A DNA stretch of 64,000 bases from Parabacteroides sp. PF5-9 (GCF_029893105.1 NZ_JARXWG010000014.1:38909-102908); one strand, 5' to 3'; positions 1-9,772 are shown, counted from the stretch's first letter. A program made the numbers and translations. Notes: generated by a model not told the origin, from the letters alone.

Positions 1-912
1 CACAGCAGATAGACGTTTGGTTGCCCCGACACCAATAATGGCTCCGGTGATCGTATGTGTCGTACTGACAGGGATTTTCAAATACTCAGTCAGATAGAGT
101 GTCAATGCTCCGGCAGTTTCGGCGACCATACCTTCCAAAGGGGTAACTTTCGTAATTCTTGATCCCATTGTCTTGACAATTTTCCATCCGCCCGACATCG
201 TTCCCAGTGAGATCATGGTAAAACAGGCAAATGCCACCCAGTTCGGTAAATCTTCTATCGATTCAATCCCCATGCCTAAGCCTAAAGGATGGGCAGCAAT
301 AAGTGCTGCGGCAATGATACCCATCACTTTTTGCGAATCATTCAGACCATGTCCGATACTGAATAAAGCGGATGAGACCAACTGTAGTTTTTTGAACCAC
401 GACTCGGCCTTATGCGGATTGGCTTTTTTACAGATATTCAATACGAGCAAGGTCAAAAGAAAAGCGATTGTCATACCGATGATAGGAGCCAGGAAGATGA
501 ACGCTGCAATTTTGAGGATCACAACACTTTGTACGGCTTTAAAACCGCTTGCCATAATCGCCGCTCCTGCAAATCCCCCGATCAAGGTATGGGAAGAAGA
601 GGAGGGGATTCCGAACCACCAGGTGGCCAGGTTCCAGATAATTGCAGCAATTATTCCGGCGAAGATCACCGGAAGAGTAATAAAATCTTCATACACGGTT
701 TTCGACACGGTATTGGCTATCCCAAATTCTCCGATTAAGTATTTTGCAATAAAAAAGGCAACGAAGTTAAAAAACGCTGCCCATAAAACCGCCTGGAAAG
801 GCGTGAGTACCTTTGTGGATACGATCGTTGCAATTGAGTTGGCCGCATCATGAAAACCATTGATATAATCAAAAATAAGGGCGAGAATGATAATGGTTAC
901 TAATAAAGTCAT
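1..912 (-). CDS. pit: PiT-family inorganic phosphate transporter, C-terminal part cut off by window edge
   Basis: This is a low-affinity, cation-coupled phosphate permease of the inner membrane. It reads from an ATG at 912 leftwards without a stop to base 1, giving about 304 residues with the C-terminus missing. The N-terminus contains FDYINGFHDAANSIAT, the duplicated PiT signature, and near the window edge STTHTITGAIIGVGATKR is seen, also a PiT hallmark. Long hydrophobic stretches fit a multi-pass membrane protein. It follows a DUF47/PhoU-like gene by 11 bases on the same strand, the usual pairing for this transporter, so the two probably share a transcript. A plus-strand ORF over the same bases is a shadow. 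Confidence 0.93.
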   Translation of the reverse strand, partial: MTLLVTIIILALIFDYINGFHDAANSIATIVSTKVLTPFQAVLWAAFFNFVAFFIAKYLIGEFGIANTVSKTVYEDFITLPVIFAGIIAAIIWNLATWWFGIPSSSSHTLIGGFAGAAIMASGFKAVQSVVILKIAAFIFLAPIIGMTIAFLLTLLVLNICKKANPHKAESWFKKLQLVSSALFSIGHGLNDSQKVMGIIAAALIAAHPLGLGMGIESIEDLPNWVAFACFTMISLGTMSGGWKIVKTMGSRITKVTPLEGMVAETAGALTLYLTEYLKIPVSTTHTITGAIIGVGATKRLSAV

Positions 913-923
913 CTGAGGTCGTT

Positions 924-1571
924 TTAGGCGTACTTGACAATGATGGTTTGGATGATTTTTCCGACATATTCGGCAGAATCGGTTGTTTTTTCCAATTCGT
1001 AAGCAATTTCTTTGAGTTTGATCAGTTCGATCGCATCTTTTTCCTCTTCAAACAACTTAATGATAAACAGTTCATACACATCATCTGCCCTGTTCTCGAT
1101 ATCATGTAATTCCTTGCAATACACTTTGATGTTTTTGGCGCTCTTTTTTAATACATCGAGTTCATCAATGGCTTTTCCGATGCCAATGGCACTTTCTCGT
1201 ATTAAGTGAGCCAGTTCAACCATACTTTCAGGGATATACTTAGGTTTATAGAGAGCAACGCGCTTGGCGCAACTGTTGATTCCGTCGGTCACATCATCCA
1301 GTCTGGTCGCCAAATGATGAATATCTTCCCGGTCGAAGGGTGTAATAAAGGTGGCATTCAATTCATCAAAAACCTGATGAGAAAGTCTGTCTCCAATACG
1401 TTCTTGCTCTTTGATTCTTTTGTAATAGTCGACCTGTACGGAATGATCCTGACTTTGCAGACATTCTATTAAAAGGTCGGAAGCCACCAGTACGATGTCA
1501 GACATCTGTTTTAACAACGGAAAAAACTTAGGCTCTTTAGGCGTAAAGCGATTAAAGAAGGAATTCTTCAT
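924..1571 (-). CDS. DUF47/PhoU-like phosphate transport accessory protein
   Basis: A 215-residue all-helical protein of the DUF47 (TIGR00153, PhoU-like) family. These proteins sit next to PiT transporters and are thought to modulate phosphate uptake. The family pattern is clear: an N-terminal FFPLLKQMSD region, then DRLSHQVFDEL and FDREDIHHLATRLDDVTDGI, which carries the acidic metal-binding residues. No membrane segment is visible, so it is probably cytoplasmic. It is the first gene of a two-gene unit with the pit gene. A minus-strand TACATTTG box at 1635-1642 may be its promoter, though no convincing -33 box was found. Confidence 0.92.
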   Translation of the reverse strand: MKNSFFNRFTPKEPKFFPLLKQMSDIVLVASDLLIECLQSQDHSVQVDYYKRIKEQERIGDRLSHQVFDELNATFITPFDREDIHHLATRLDDVTDGINSCAKRVALYKPKYIPESMVELAHLIRESAIGIGKAIDELDVLKKSAKNIKVYCKELHDIENRADDVYELFIIKLFEEEKDAIELIKLKEIAYELEKTTDSAEYVGKIIQTIIVKYA

Positions 1572-1860
1572 AAGGTAGAATATATAGTGATTTTACTTAA
1601 AAATAATTTGACTAAACCTCTTTGGAAAACGATGCAAATGTATAAAAAAGATGAAAAAACAGTCCTATATCCCATTAATTATTTCAGTTGTTGAACCGTT
1701 TTTTTATTTGTTTTTCATTCAGTATTTCAACAAGTAACGCGAATGCAATGACAACAGAGATATACCTTTGGATTATTTGAAGAGTCTGCGTGAGTTCTTG
1801 AACTAAAATAAGTACACGTTTGTTTTGTCTGTATTAATAACAGATTAAAGATATTTTATC

Positions 1861-2037
1861 ATGGAAAAGAAGAAAGAAACAGAGAAGCTGGAGATCATTG
1901 AAAAATATCAGCACAGAACTCCGGAACTTCACCCGGAAGAGATACCCGGATGGATGAAAAACGATTGGGGGAGTGATACTATTCAGGATATGTGGAACAA
2001 TCTGCAACTGGCGGTGATTGCCCCTCGGAAAATTTAG
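1861..2037 (+). CDS. Hypothetical 58-residue small protein
   Basis: A short ORF from ATG 1861 to TAG 2037, too short for a standard gene-length cutoff. The protein starts with a lysine/glutamate-rich stretch (MEKKKETEKLEIIEKYQHRT) and ends with a tryptophan- and aspartate-containing tail (GWMKNDWGSDTIQDMW). It has no signal peptide or membrane segment. Support comes from a TACCTTTG -7 box at 1763-1770 about 90 bases upstream, and from an amino acid composition that looks like protein rather than random AT-rich sequence. No family is recognised. It stands alone, divergent from the phosphate genes, and is followed by a repeat element. Confidence 0.5.
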   Translation: MEKKKETEKLEIIEKYQHRTPELHPEEIPGWMKNDWGSDTIQDMWNNLQLAVIAPRKI

Positions 2038-2105
2038 ATAAATAGGAGTCCTGTAGATGAGTTTTTTACTTATTTACAGGACTTTTTTTGTTTCGTAAAG
2101 AACAC

Positions 2106-2201
2106 TTTTCTGTTAGAGGTACCTCTAAAATGTTTTAGACGTACCTCTAAATGAATTTACACGTACCTCTAAATTTGTTTAGACGTACCTCTAACAGAAA
2201 A
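2106..2201. repeat. Intergenic 22-bp-period palindromic element, family A copy 1
   Basis: Four copies of a GTACCTCTAA core start at 2119, 2141, 2163 and 2185, each exactly 22 bp apart. A degenerate fifth (CTACCTGTAG) starts at 2207, again 22 bp on. The units are centred on GTAC and separated by A/T-rich linkers. The element ends are a perfect 17-bp inverted repeat: TTTTCTGTTAGAGGTAC at 2106-2122 against GTACCTCTAACAGAAAA at 2185-2201. The whole 96 bp can fold as one long imperfect hairpin. A second copy lies at 25480-25575. No ORF or transposase is associated. Confidence 0.9.
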
Positions 2202-2316
2202 CAGACCTACCTGTAGACAAAAAAGAATCCAGTGGATGTAGAAAAACGTTACGTATAAAAACAAAATAACTCCGTTATTTCGTCTGAAGAACAATAAAAT
2301 CTTAAGTTTATAGTAT

Positions 2317-2324
2317 TATCTTTG
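2317..2324 (+). promoter_or_regulatory. Probable aspS promoter -7 box
   Basis: TATCTTTG fits the Bacteroidetes TAnnTTTG -7 consensus and lies about 50 bases before the aspS ATG. No good -33 TTTG is seen at the expected distance, so only the -7 box is supported. Confidence 0.5.
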
Positions 2325-2374
2325 CAAATTCATACGCGTATGGAATAATACGTTAATACATTAAATATCAGCAT

Positions 2375-4147
2375 ATGTATAGAACAAGAACTTGTGGAGA
2401 TTTACGTCTTGCAGACGAAGGATTAGTTGTTACGCTGGCAGGATGGGTACAGCGAACCCGTAAAATGGGTGGGATGACGTTTGTAGATATTCGCGACCGT
2501 TATGGTGTTACTCAGTTGGCATTTAATCAGGAGGTTAATGAAGCACTGTGGGAGAAAGCCAATAAATTAGGACGGGAATATGTCATTCAGGCAACAGGAA
2601 AAGTGCAGGAACGTTCCAGTAAAAACAAGAATATCTCAACGGGTGATATCGAAATAATTGTTACAACATTAGACATATTGAATGCAGCATCTACTCCGCC
2701 GTTTACCATAGAAGATGAGACGGATGGGGGAGATGATTTGCGTATGAAATATCGCTATCTGGATTTACGTCGTAATCCGGTACGTGCGAATCTGGAACTG
2801 CGTCATAAGATGACGTTCGAAGTGCGCCGTTATTTGGATGAGCAAGGTTTTCTGGAAGTAGAAACTCCGGTTTTGGTGAACTCTACTCCGGAGGGCGCCC
2901 GCGACTTTATCGTTCCTTCCAGAATGAATCCGGGACAGTTTTATGCATTGCCACAGTCGCCACAGACACTTAAGCAGTTGTTGATGGTTTCCGGTTTCGA
3001 CCGTTATTTCCAGATTGTGAAATGTTTTCGTGATGAGGATCTGCGTGCCGACCGTCAACCCGAATTTACACAGATCGACTGTGAAATGAGTTTTGTGGAG
3101 CAGGAAGATGTCCTGGCCTTGTTTGAAGGAATGGCTAAACATTTGTTCAAAGTGATTCGGGGTGTAGAGATTAAAGAACCGTTTACCCGTATGTCTTGGC
3201 ATGATGCGATGAAATATTATGGCAGTGATAAACCCGACCTTCGTTTCGATATGCAATTTGTCGAATTGATGGATATTCTACAAGGACATGGGTTTACTGT
3301 TTTTGATCAAGCAGCTTATGTCGGAGGAATCTGTGTGAAAGGGGCTGCAACGTATACGCGTAAGCAGTTGGATGCATTGATCGACTATGTTAAACGTCCT
3401 CAGATTGGTGCAAGTGGAATGGTTTATGCGCGTGTGGAAGCCGATGGCAGTGTGAAATCCAGCGTAGATAAATTCTATACACAGGATGTTCTTCAGCAAA
3501 TGAAAGAAGCTTTTCATGCAGAAGCGGGGGATCTTATATTGATCTTGTCCGGCAGTGAAGTGATGAAGACGCGTAAACAACTTTGTGAGTTGCGTCTGGA
3601 AGTAGCCAGTCAATTGGGATTACGTGATAAGAATAAATTCGTTTGTTTATGGATCGTTGATTTCCCTCTGTTTGAATGGAGTGAAGAAGATCAACGTTTT
3701 TATGCGATGCATCATCCTTTTACCTCTCCTAAGCCGGAAGATGTGCCTTTGTTGGATTCCGATCCGGGTGCTGTACGTGCTAATGCCTACGATATGGTGA
3801 TCAATGGGGTGGAAGTCGGCGGTGGTTCTATCCGTATCCATGATAGTGTATTACAGAATAAAATGTTCCAATTACTCGGATTTACGGAAGAACAGGCGCA
3901 GGCGCAGTTTGGTTTCTTAATGAATGCGTTTAAATTTGGAGCTCCTCCTCATGGTGGTCTGGCGTATGGACTGGATCGTTGGGTCTCTCTGTTTGCCGGC
4001 TTGGATTCGATTCGTGACTGTATCGCTTTCCCAAAAAATAATTCAGGACGTGATATGATGCTCGATGCTCCGACATTTATTGATCAAAAGCAGTTGGACG
4101 AGTTAAACTTAGCTGTGAAGGCGACAGATAATAAAGAATCGGTTTAG
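2375..4147 (+). CDS. aspS: Aspartate--tRNA ligase
   Basis: A cytoplasmic class II aminoacyl-tRNA synthetase that charges tRNA-Asp. At 590 residues it is the bacterial-type enzyme: an N-terminal OB-fold anticodon-binding domain (about residues 1-105), the class II catalytic core, and a GAD-type insertion around residues 290-420. Motif 2 is seen as [18 protein letters not shown] near residue 220, and motif 3 as GLAYGLDRW near residue 530. The start at ATG 2375 matches the family start ([11 protein letters not shown]). It leads a run of plus-strand genes (Nif3-like, zinc ribbon, tilS) with short gaps. The many minus-strand ORFs inside it are shadows. Confidence 0.97.
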   Translation: MYRTRTCGDLRLADEGLVVTLAGWVQRTRKMGGMTFVDIRDRYGVTQLAFNQEVNEALWEKANKLGREYVIQATGKVQERSSKNKNISTGDIEIIVTTLDILNAASTPPFTIEDETDGGDDLRMKYRYLDLRRNPVRANLELRHKMTFEVRRYLDEQGFLEVETPVLVNSTPEGARDFIVPSRMNPGQFYALPQSPQTLKQLLMVSGFDRYFQIVKCFRDEDLRADRQPEFTQIDCEMSFVEQEDVLALFEGMAKHLFKVIRGVEIKEPFTRMSWHDAMKYYGSDKPDLRFDMQFVELMDILQGHGFTVFDQAAYVGGICVKGAATYTRKQLDALIDYVKRPQIGASGMVYARVEADGSVKSSVDKFYTQDVLQQMKEAFHAEAGDLILILSGSEVMKTRKQLCELRLEVASQLGLRDKNKFVCLWIVDFPLFEWSEEDQRFYAMHHPFTSPKPEDVPLLDSDPGAVRANAYDMVINGVEVGGGSIRIHDSVLQNKMFQLLGFTEEQAQAQFGFLMNAFKFGAPPHGGLAYGLDRWVSLFAGLDSIRDCIAFPKNNSGRDMMLDAPTFIDQKQLDELNLAVKATDNKESV

Positions 4148-4182
4148 CTTAATCATTAAACATTAATAATTAGTCATTGCCA

Positions 4183-5277
4183 TTGAAGATAAAAGAAATC
4201 ATAAAAGAACTGGAATTATACGCTCCGCTTCCTTTGCAGGAAGGTTTTGATAATTCAGGAGTGCAAGTCGGTGATGTATATCAGGTGGCGACAGGTGTAT
4301 TGCTTTGTCTGGATATCACGGAAGAAGTGATTGAAGAAGCGATTGAATTGGATTGCAATCTGATTGTCTCTCATCATCCACTGGCATTCAAACCTTTTAA
4401 ATCGTTGACAGGATCGACTTATATCGAGCGCTGCATGATCAATGCGTGCAAAAATGATATCGTCATTTATTCGGCACACACCAATCTGGACAATGTTATT
4501 GGCGGGGTCAATTATAAGTTGGCCGAAATGATCGGGTTACAGAATGTCCGTATTCTGAGCCCGCAGAAAGACGCACTGTTGAAACTGGTTACATTTGTTC
4601 CTGAACTTCACGCTGAGGCTGTTCGCACGGCATTATTTCATGCCGGTACGGGGCATATCGGAAATTATGATTCATGCAGTTTTAATGCACCGGGAACAGG
4701 TACATTCCGTGCTCAGGAAGGCACGCATCCCTTTTGTGGTGAAATTGGAGAACTGCATTCGGAAAAGGAAGTGCGTATAGAAACCATTCTTCCGGCCTAT
4801 AAAAAACTGTCAGTGACACGTGCTCTTCGATCTGTTCATCCGTATGAAGAGCCGGCATTTGATTTTTATCCCTTGAATAATTCCTGGGAGCAAGCAGGGT
4901 CGGGGATAGTCGGTGAGTTATTGGATGCTGAAGATGAATTGACTTTTTTGCAACGGGTGAAAGATATTTTCCATGTTCCTTGTGTTAAACACTCGCAATT
5001 GACCGGTAAAAAAATCCGTGAAGTGGCCTTATGTGGAGGCAGTGGTGCATTTCTTATAAAGGATGCTATCGCTTATGGGGCGGATGTTTTTATTACGGGT
5101 GAAGCTAAGTATAATGACTTTTATGATGTGGAAGATCGTATTTTGTTGGCAGTCATAGGACATTATGAGTCTGAAGTCTGTACAAAAGAGATCTTTTATA
5201 CGATATTATCGAAAAAATTCCCTACCTTTGCGGTGCATTTTTCGAATGTTAATTCAAACCCTGTAAAATATTTATAG
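4183..5277 (+). CDS. Nif3-like dinuclear metal centre hexameric protein
   Basis: A NIF3/YqfO family protein, a widely conserved metal-binding hexamer whose biochemical role is still uncertain. There is no ATG at the expected start. The family N-terminus (MKIKEII) is reproduced if translation starts at TTG 4183; another TTG at 4177 would add two residues. Metal-ligand motifs include VSHHPLAFK and SAHTNLDN in the N-terminal half and VIGHYESE near the C-terminus. The length (364 residues) shows it carries the central PII-like insertion of the YqfO subgroup. It follows aspS by 35 bases and is followed immediately by the zinc-ribbon gene, its common partner. Confidence 0.92.
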   Translation: MKIKEIIKELELYAPLPLQEGFDNSGVQVGDVYQVATGVLLCLDITEEVIEEAIELDCNLIVSHHPLAFKPFKSLTGSTYIERCMINACKNDIVIYSAHTNLDNVIGGVNYKLAEMIGLQNVRILSPQKDALLKLVTFVPELHAEAVRTALFHAGTGHIGNYDSCSFNAPGTGTFRAQEGTHPFCGEIGELHSEKEVRIETILPAYKKLSVTRALRSVHPYEEPAFDFYPLNNSWEQAGSGIVGELLDAEDELTFLQRVKDIFHVPCVKHSQLTGKKIREVALCGGSGAFLIKDAIAYGADVFITGEAKYNDFYDVEDRILLAVIGHYESEVCTKEIFYTILSKKFPTFAVHFSNVNSNPVKYL

Positions 5278-5278
5278 A

Positions 5279-6043
5279 ATGGCTACAGATAAACAATCTG
5301 CTGAAAAAGAAATTACAGTTGAAGATAAGCTATCCGCATTGTATCAGCTTCAGACAATGGTGACTGATATAGACAAGATTAAGACACTTCGCGGAGAGTT
5401 GCCTTTGGAAGTTCAGGATCTGGAAGATGAAATAGCAGGTCTGGAAACTCGTTTGCAAAACTACCAAACTGAGATCAAAGAATATGAAACTTCAGTTGTA
5501 GAACAGCGGAATAAAATTACTGAATCAACAGCATTAATCGAACGATATAAATCTCAATTAGATAACGTGCGTAATAACCGTGAATTTGATAACTTGTCGA
5601 AAGAGATCGAGTTTCAAGGGTTAGAAATCGAATTTTCTGAAAAGAAAATACGTGAGGCGAATGATGCGACTGGTTATAAAAAAGAAGAGATTGCTCAATT
5701 GACAGAACGTTTGGATGGCCGTAAGGCTGACCTGGTTCAGAAAAAGAGTGAATTGGAAGAGATTATCTCTGAAACCAAACAGGAAGAAGAAAAACTTCGT
5801 GAAAAGGCTAAAAAGCTGGAATTAAGTATAGAACCTCGTTTATTGACAGCGTTTAAACGTATCCGTAAAGGTGCTCGTAACGGGTTGGCGATCGTTTATA
5901 TTCAACGTGATGCGTGTGGTGGTTGTTTCAATAAGATCCCCCCACAGAAGCAGATGGATATAAAGTTACGTAAGAAGATCATTGTTTGTGAATATTGTGG
6001 TCGTATCATGATCGACCCGGAATTGGCAGGTATCGAAGAATAA
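5279..6043 (+). CDS. Coiled-coil protein with C-terminal C4-type zinc ribbon
   Basis: A 254-residue cytoplasmic protein. Residues from about 25 to 190 are strongly heptad-like and charged, predicting a long coiled-coil hairpin. The C-terminus holds two cysteine pairs, CGGC and CEYC, spaced as in the C4-type zinc ribbon (zf-RING_7, formerly DUF164) family. Such proteins are usually encoded next to NIF3-family genes, and here the ATG at 5279 begins one base after the Nif3 stop codon, so they are surely co-transcribed. The molecular role is unknown; nucleic-acid binding is an inference from the ribbon fold. Confidence 0.88.
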   Translation: MATDKQSAEKEITVEDKLSALYQLQTMVTDIDKIKTLRGELPLEVQDLEDEIAGLETRLQNYQTEIKEYETSVVEQRNKITESTALIERYKSQLDNVRNNREFDNLSKEIEFQGLEIEFSEKKIREANDATGYKKEEIAQLTERLDGRKADLVQKKSELEEIISETKQEEEKLREKAKKLELSIEPRLLTAFKRIRKGARNGLAIVYIQRDACGGCFNKIPPQKQMDIKLRKKIIVCEYCGRIMIDPELAGIEE

Positions 6044-6115
6044 AAAAACGTATAAGAATAAGGAGACGGGGGCATAGGGTAAACACTCTTGTCTCCGTTT
6101 TTCCTTATATAGACC

Positions 6116-7432
6116 ATGGTAAATACGGTTCGTAAATACATTCAGGAGTATCAGTTGTTGGAGGAAAACCGGCCGGTTCTGGTCGGATTGAGCGGAGGTG
6201 CGGACTCGGTTGCGCTGATCGCTGTTTTGAAACGATTAGGATACTCTTGTCTGGCGGCTCATTGTAATTTTCATTTACGGGGTGAAGAGTCGGATCGGGA
6301 TGAGGCTTTTGTGTGTCAACTTACCGAACAATTAAATGTACCGCTAGTTCGCATCGATTTTGATACCATTAACTATGCCGAACAAAACCACATCTCTATT
6401 GAAATGGCTGCTCGTGAACTGCGGTATAGCTGGTTTGAAGAAAAACGAAAGGAATTGAAGGCACAGGCGATAGCTGTGGCGCATCATCAGGATGACAGTA
6501 TCGAAACGCTTTTATTGAATCTTATTCGTGGGACGGGTATTAAAGGGCTGACAGGTATTTCTCCGAAAAATGGGTCTGTTGTACGACCTTTACTTGCTGT
6601 TAACAGGGAAACGATCATTTCCTGGTTAAAAGAACAGCAATTGGAATATGTGGACGACAGTACGAATACGGATGATGCCTATAAACGTAACTTTGTACGT
6701 ATCCACCTGATCCCTTTGATGGAAAAACTGAACCCTTCAGTCAGAATCGCTTTGGCGCGGACAGCCGACCATCTTTCAGAAGCAGAAGTGATCTATGATC
6801 GTGTGATTGAAGAGGCTCGTGAAAAAATATTTACGGAAAGCCACAAAATGTCAATTGGAGAACTTCTTAAATATCCTTCTCCGAAGACCATTTTATATGA
6901 GTTGCTGAAGCCGTTCGGATTTACCCGGATCGTTTCGAATGAACTATTTTTAGCTTTGGACAGAGAATCGGGTAGACAATTTTATTCCGCATCTTATCGC
7001 TTGGTGAAAGATCGGGAATATCTGCTGTTGGAAGCGATAGAAAAGCACTCTTTGTCGACATATATAATAAATGTAGAGGAAGGGGAGTGGCGTGGGCCGA
7101 TTGAACTCTTTTTTCAGAAAATTGTTGTAGATAAAGAGTTCAGGATTGAAAAAGATAAATATACCGCTTATTTTGACTATGATCAGCTGCATTTCCCTTT
7201 AACACTTCGATTGTGGCAGACTGGAGATTGGTTTGTCCCTTTTGGTATGCAGGGGCGAAAAAAACTGAGTGATTATTTTTCCGATCGGAAACTCAGTCGG
7301 ATAGATAAAGAGCAGATATGGCTTCTCTGTAGCGGCGAGAATATCATTTGGATTGTTGGTGAACGAAGTGATAACCGTTTCCGGGTAGATAATGCGACAA
7401 AACAGGTCTTGAAGGTAAAATTTTCCCTATAA
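6116..7432 (+). CDS. tilS: tRNA(Ile)-lysidine synthetase
   Basis: TilS modifies the wobble cytidine of a minor tRNA-Ile to lysidine, changing its codon specificity from AUG to AUA and its charging from Met to Ile. The PP-loop ATP-binding motif SGGADSVAL is at about residues 26-34, followed by the AHCNFHLRGEESDRDE region and HHQDDSIETLLLNLIRG, both diagnostic. The 438-residue length includes the C-terminal substrate-binding domains. It starts 72 bases after the zinc-ribbon gene, across a weak hairpin. The ORF begins at ATG 6116. Confidence 0.95.
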   Translation: MVNTVRKYIQEYQLLEENRPVLVGLSGGADSVALIAVLKRLGYSCLAAHCNFHLRGEESDRDEAFVCQLTEQLNVPLVRIDFDTINYAEQNHISIEMAARELRYSWFEEKRKELKAQAIAVAHHQDDSIETLLLNLIRGTGIKGLTGISPKNGSVVRPLLAVNRETIISWLKEQQLEYVDDSTNTDDAYKRNFVRIHLIPLMEKLNPSVRIALARTADHLSEAEVIYDRVIEEAREKIFTESHKMSIGELLKYPSPKTILYELLKPFGFTRIVSNELFLALDRESGRQFYSASYRLVKDREYLLLEAIEKHSLSTYIINVEEGEWRGPIELFFQKIVVDKEFRIEKDKYTAYFDYDQLHFPLTLRLWQTGDWFVPFGMQGRKKLSDYFSDRKLSRIDKEQIWLLCSGENIIWIVGERSDNRFRVDNATKQVLKVKFSL

Positions 7433-7437
7433 AAAGA

Positions 7438-7466
7438 TTGGATATATAAAAAAGTTCTTACATTTG
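7438..7466 (+). promoter_or_regulatory. Probable rho promoter
   Basis: TTG at 7438-7440 and TACATTTG at 7459-7466, 18 bases apart, fit the Bacteroidetes promoter pattern. Transcription would begin near 7473, leaving an mRNA leader of about 165 nt before the rho ATG at 7638. Confidence 0.6.
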
Positions 7467-7567
7467 CGCAGATTTACTCCGCAGATCTGTTTCCAATCAA
7501 ATCGAATGAGGTAAACAATCCGGTTTTTTTCATAATAAAGATATTTATTCAATCAAAATAAGATATA

Positions 7568-7669
7568 ATGATAGTGATATCACGTATCGCGCTAAAAGTG
7601 TGGTATGTCTCATGTCACGTGTTATTTACTTCACAATATGCAAAAATACAACATTTTAGAACTAAATGA
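7568..7669 (+). CDS. Possible 33-codon upstream ORF overlapping the rho start
   Basis: ATG 7568 opens a 33-codon frame ([16 protein letters not shown] at its start) that ends at TGA 7669, 31 bases inside rho and in a different frame. It lies in the predicted rho leader. It could be a leader peptide tying rho translation to upstream ribosome flow, or chance. There is no ribosome-binding evidence beyond its position. Confidence 0.25.
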   Translation: MIVISRIALKVWYVSCHVLFTSQYAKIQHFRTK

Positions 7670-9656
7670 GAAACTCCTGCCAGAACTACAAGCGATCGCT
7701 GAGGAGTTAGGTATAAAAAAAATCAATAGCTTTAAAAAAGAAGAACTGGTTTATCGTATATTAGATGAACAAGCGATTTCATTAGCTGGTATTCAGGTAG
7801 AAAAACAGAAAGAAAAAGAGGCTAAAAAAGCCGAAAGTCGTGTGAAAAAAGACCGACCGGAAAAAGCAACAAAAACTCCCGCAGCCAAAAAGGCGAAAAC
7901 AGCAAAAGCTGAAGTGACTGCAGAGGAAAAGAAAGTTGTAAAAACGGTAGAAAAGAAACAACCTGAGGAAGAAAAACAGGCTGAACTGGATTTTCAACCT
8001 GAGCGTAAAAAAAGAGTTCGTATTGAAAAGAAAGAGAAAGTAGCAGGTGCTGCTGTCCCTACGGAAAATAATAAAGGAGTGGTCGTATCGAAAACGCCTC
8101 AAACAGTAGCAACCGTCATAGAAACTCCTGATGAAAAGCCAAAGAAAGAGAAAAAGGTAAAAAAGGAGAAAGATGATGTGGTTGAAATATCCGGTGAACA
8201 ACCGTTACTTCCACCTGTTACAGCAGAAGCGAATAAGGAAGAACGATTACCGGAGGCTACGCAGGAAGAAAAAGTTGAAATTGTTCTTCCGGCGACAACA
8301 GAAGAAGAACCTAAAAGGGTTGTTTTCAGACATCCGGATGCAAAATCTGTCCTCGATCAGGTTTTTCCATTCTCCTCTTCTCCTACCAAACCGGAAACTA
8401 AAGTTCAGAATGAACAAAATAGCGTTCAACAACCTGGAAACAATAAACAGGTCAATAACCGTCAGAATAATCACAATAATAAGAATAACAACAATAATAA
8501 TGCTCCACAAGAGAAGATATACGATTTTGACGGTATCTTAACCGGAGTCGGTGTATTGGAAATGATGCAGGACGGTTATGGTTTCTTGCGTTCATCCGAT
8601 TATAATTATCTGACTTCTCCTGATGATATCTATGTCTCTCAATCACAAATCAAACTGTTCGGTTTAAAAACAGGTGATGTCGTAGAAGGAGCTATTCGTC
8701 CTCCGAAAGAAGGTGAGAAATATTTCCCATTGGTAAAAGTCGATAAAATAAATGGACGATTACCGGAAGATGTGCGTGACCGTGTTCCTTTTGATCACCT
8801 GACACCGTTGTTCCCTGATGAGAAATTTATGTTGACGGCTCGTCGCTCGCCTAAGGTGCATGATCAGATTGCTGTTCGTGTGGTTGATTTATTCTCACCG
8901 ATAGGTAAAGGGCAACGTGGATTGATTGTGGCTCAACCGAAAACGGGTAAGACTATGTTGTTGAAAGATATTGCTAATGCGATAGCAACGAATCATCCGG
9001 AAGTGTATATGATTATTCTTTTGATCGATGAACGCCCGGAGGAGGTGACAGATATGGCTAGAAGTGTCGATGCAGAAGTGATTGCTTCTACTTTTGACGA
9101 ACCGGCAGAACGACATGTAAAAATTGCTGAGATCGTTTTAAATAAAGCGAAACGAATGGTTGAATGTGGACACGATGTTGTTATCCTGTTGGATTCAATA
9201 ACTCGTTTGGCTCGGGCTTATAATACAGTACAACCAGCTTCAGGAAAAGTGCTTTCCGGAGGGGTGGACGCCAATGCACTTCAAAAACCCAAACGATTCT
9301 TTGGAGCGGCCCGTAATATAGAGAATGGTGGTAGTTTGACTATTCTGGCCACGGCTTTGACAGAGACCGGATCAAAAATGGATGATGTCATCTTTGAAGA
9401 ATTTAAAGGTACGGGTAATATGGAATTACAACTGGATCGTAAATTGTCTAATAAACGTATCTATCCGGCAGTGGATATTACGGCTTCCAGTACACGTCGT
9501 GATGATCTGTTACAGGATGATAGTACGTTGAACAGGATGTGGATTTTACGTAAATACCTGGCAGATATGAATTCGTTGGAAGCTATGGAGTTTGTAAAAA
9601 AACGTATGGAGAATACAACAGACAATATGGAATTTTTAGCTTCAATGAACGGTTGA
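7638..9656 (+). CDS. rho: Transcription termination factor Rho with large disordered insert
   Basis: The hexameric RNA helicase that terminates transcription. The start is placed at ATG 7638 because [17 protein letters not shown] matches the family N-terminus; the frame is open further upstream. Order: N-terminal Rho_N helices (about residues 1-50), a long lysine/glutamate-rich low-complexity insert (about 55-260), an asparagine-rich tract (about 260-290), the cold-shock-like RNA-binding domain, then the RecA-type motor with Walker A AQPKTGKT near residue 435 and the [14 protein letters not shown] region. The 672 residues are far longer than the 419 of E. coli Rho; the insert is typical of Bacteroidetes. 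A strong terminator follows it. Confidence 0.97.
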   Translation: MQKYNILELNEKLLPELQAIAEELGIKKINSFKKEELVYRILDEQAISLAGIQVEKQKEKEAKKAESRVKKDRPEKATKTPAAKKAKTAKAEVTAEEKKVVKTVEKKQPEEEKQAELDFQPERKKRVRIEKKEKVAGAAVPTENNKGVVVSKTPQTVATVIETPDEKPKKEKKVKKEKDDVVEISGEQPLLPPVTAEANKEERLPEATQEEKVEIVLPATTEEEPKRVVFRHPDAKSVLDQVFPFSSSPTKPETKVQNEQNSVQQPGNNKQVNNRQNNHNNKNNNNNNAPQEKIYDFDGILTGVGVLEMMQDGYGFLRSSDYNYLTSPDDIYVSQSQIKLFGLKTGDVVEGAIRPPKEGEKYFPLVKVDKINGRLPEDVRDRVPFDHLTPLFPDEKFMLTARRSPKVHDQIAVRVVDLFSPIGKGQRGLIVAQPKTGKTMLLKDIANAIATNHPEVYMIILLIDERPEEVTDMARSVDAEVIASTFDEPAERHVKIAEIVLNKAKRMVECGHDVVILLDSITRLARAYNTVQPASGKVLSGGVDANALQKPKRFFGAARNIENGGSLTILATALTETGSKMDDVIFEEFKGTGNMELQLDRKLSNKRIYPAVDITASSTRRDDLLQDDSTLNRMWILRKYLADMNSLEAMEFVKKRMENTTDNMEFLASMNG

Positions 9657-9680
9657 TCCATAGTTGTTTTGAGATAAGAC

Positions 9681-9720
9681 GAGAGGTGAACGGCAGAGCG
9701 GTTCACCTCTTTTTCTTTTA
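9681..9720 (+). terminator. rho intrinsic terminator
   Basis: GAGGTGAAC (9683-9691) pairs with GTTCACCTC (9701-9709), a 9-bp stem with a 9-base loop, followed by a T-rich run. It sits 24 bases after the rho stop. Confidence 0.88.
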
Positions 9721-9772
9721 TAAACTTTTCCTGTACGGAAAAGTTTCCGTAAGTTTGCAACTTGAAAAAAGT

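Larger units (their letters stand above)
2038..2374. other. 337-base intergenic region upstream of aspS
   Basis: The gap between the small ORF and aspS contains no credible gene. It holds a 96-bp palindromic repeat element at 2106-2201, annotated separately, and the probable aspS -7 box TATCTTTG at 2317-2324. The intervening sequence is AT-rich and otherwise featureless. Confidence 0.7.

Noticed and set aside
173..853. 226-codon plus-strand ORF at the left end
   Set aside because: It lies antisense to the clearly recognisable PiT transporter, whose reading frame runs without a stop across the same bases.
1571..1860. Possible tRNA or structured RNA in the AT-rich gap upstream of the small ORF
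   Set aside because: No cloverleaf, CCA end or conserved loop could be made out.
2106..2201. CRISPR-like reading of the 22-bp repeats
   Set aside because: Repeats are short, the linkers are only about 10 bp and not unique spacers, the units are palindromic, and no cas gene is nearby.
6060..6105. Weak hairpin after the zinc-ribbon gene
   Set aside because: GGAGAC/GTCTCC is only six pairs with a loop of more than 20 bases, so it was not annotated as a terminator.
8173..8541. ORFs in other frames across the rho insert
   Set aside because: They are shadows of the lysine- and asparagine-rich insert of Rho, whose low-complexity codons leave other frames open.
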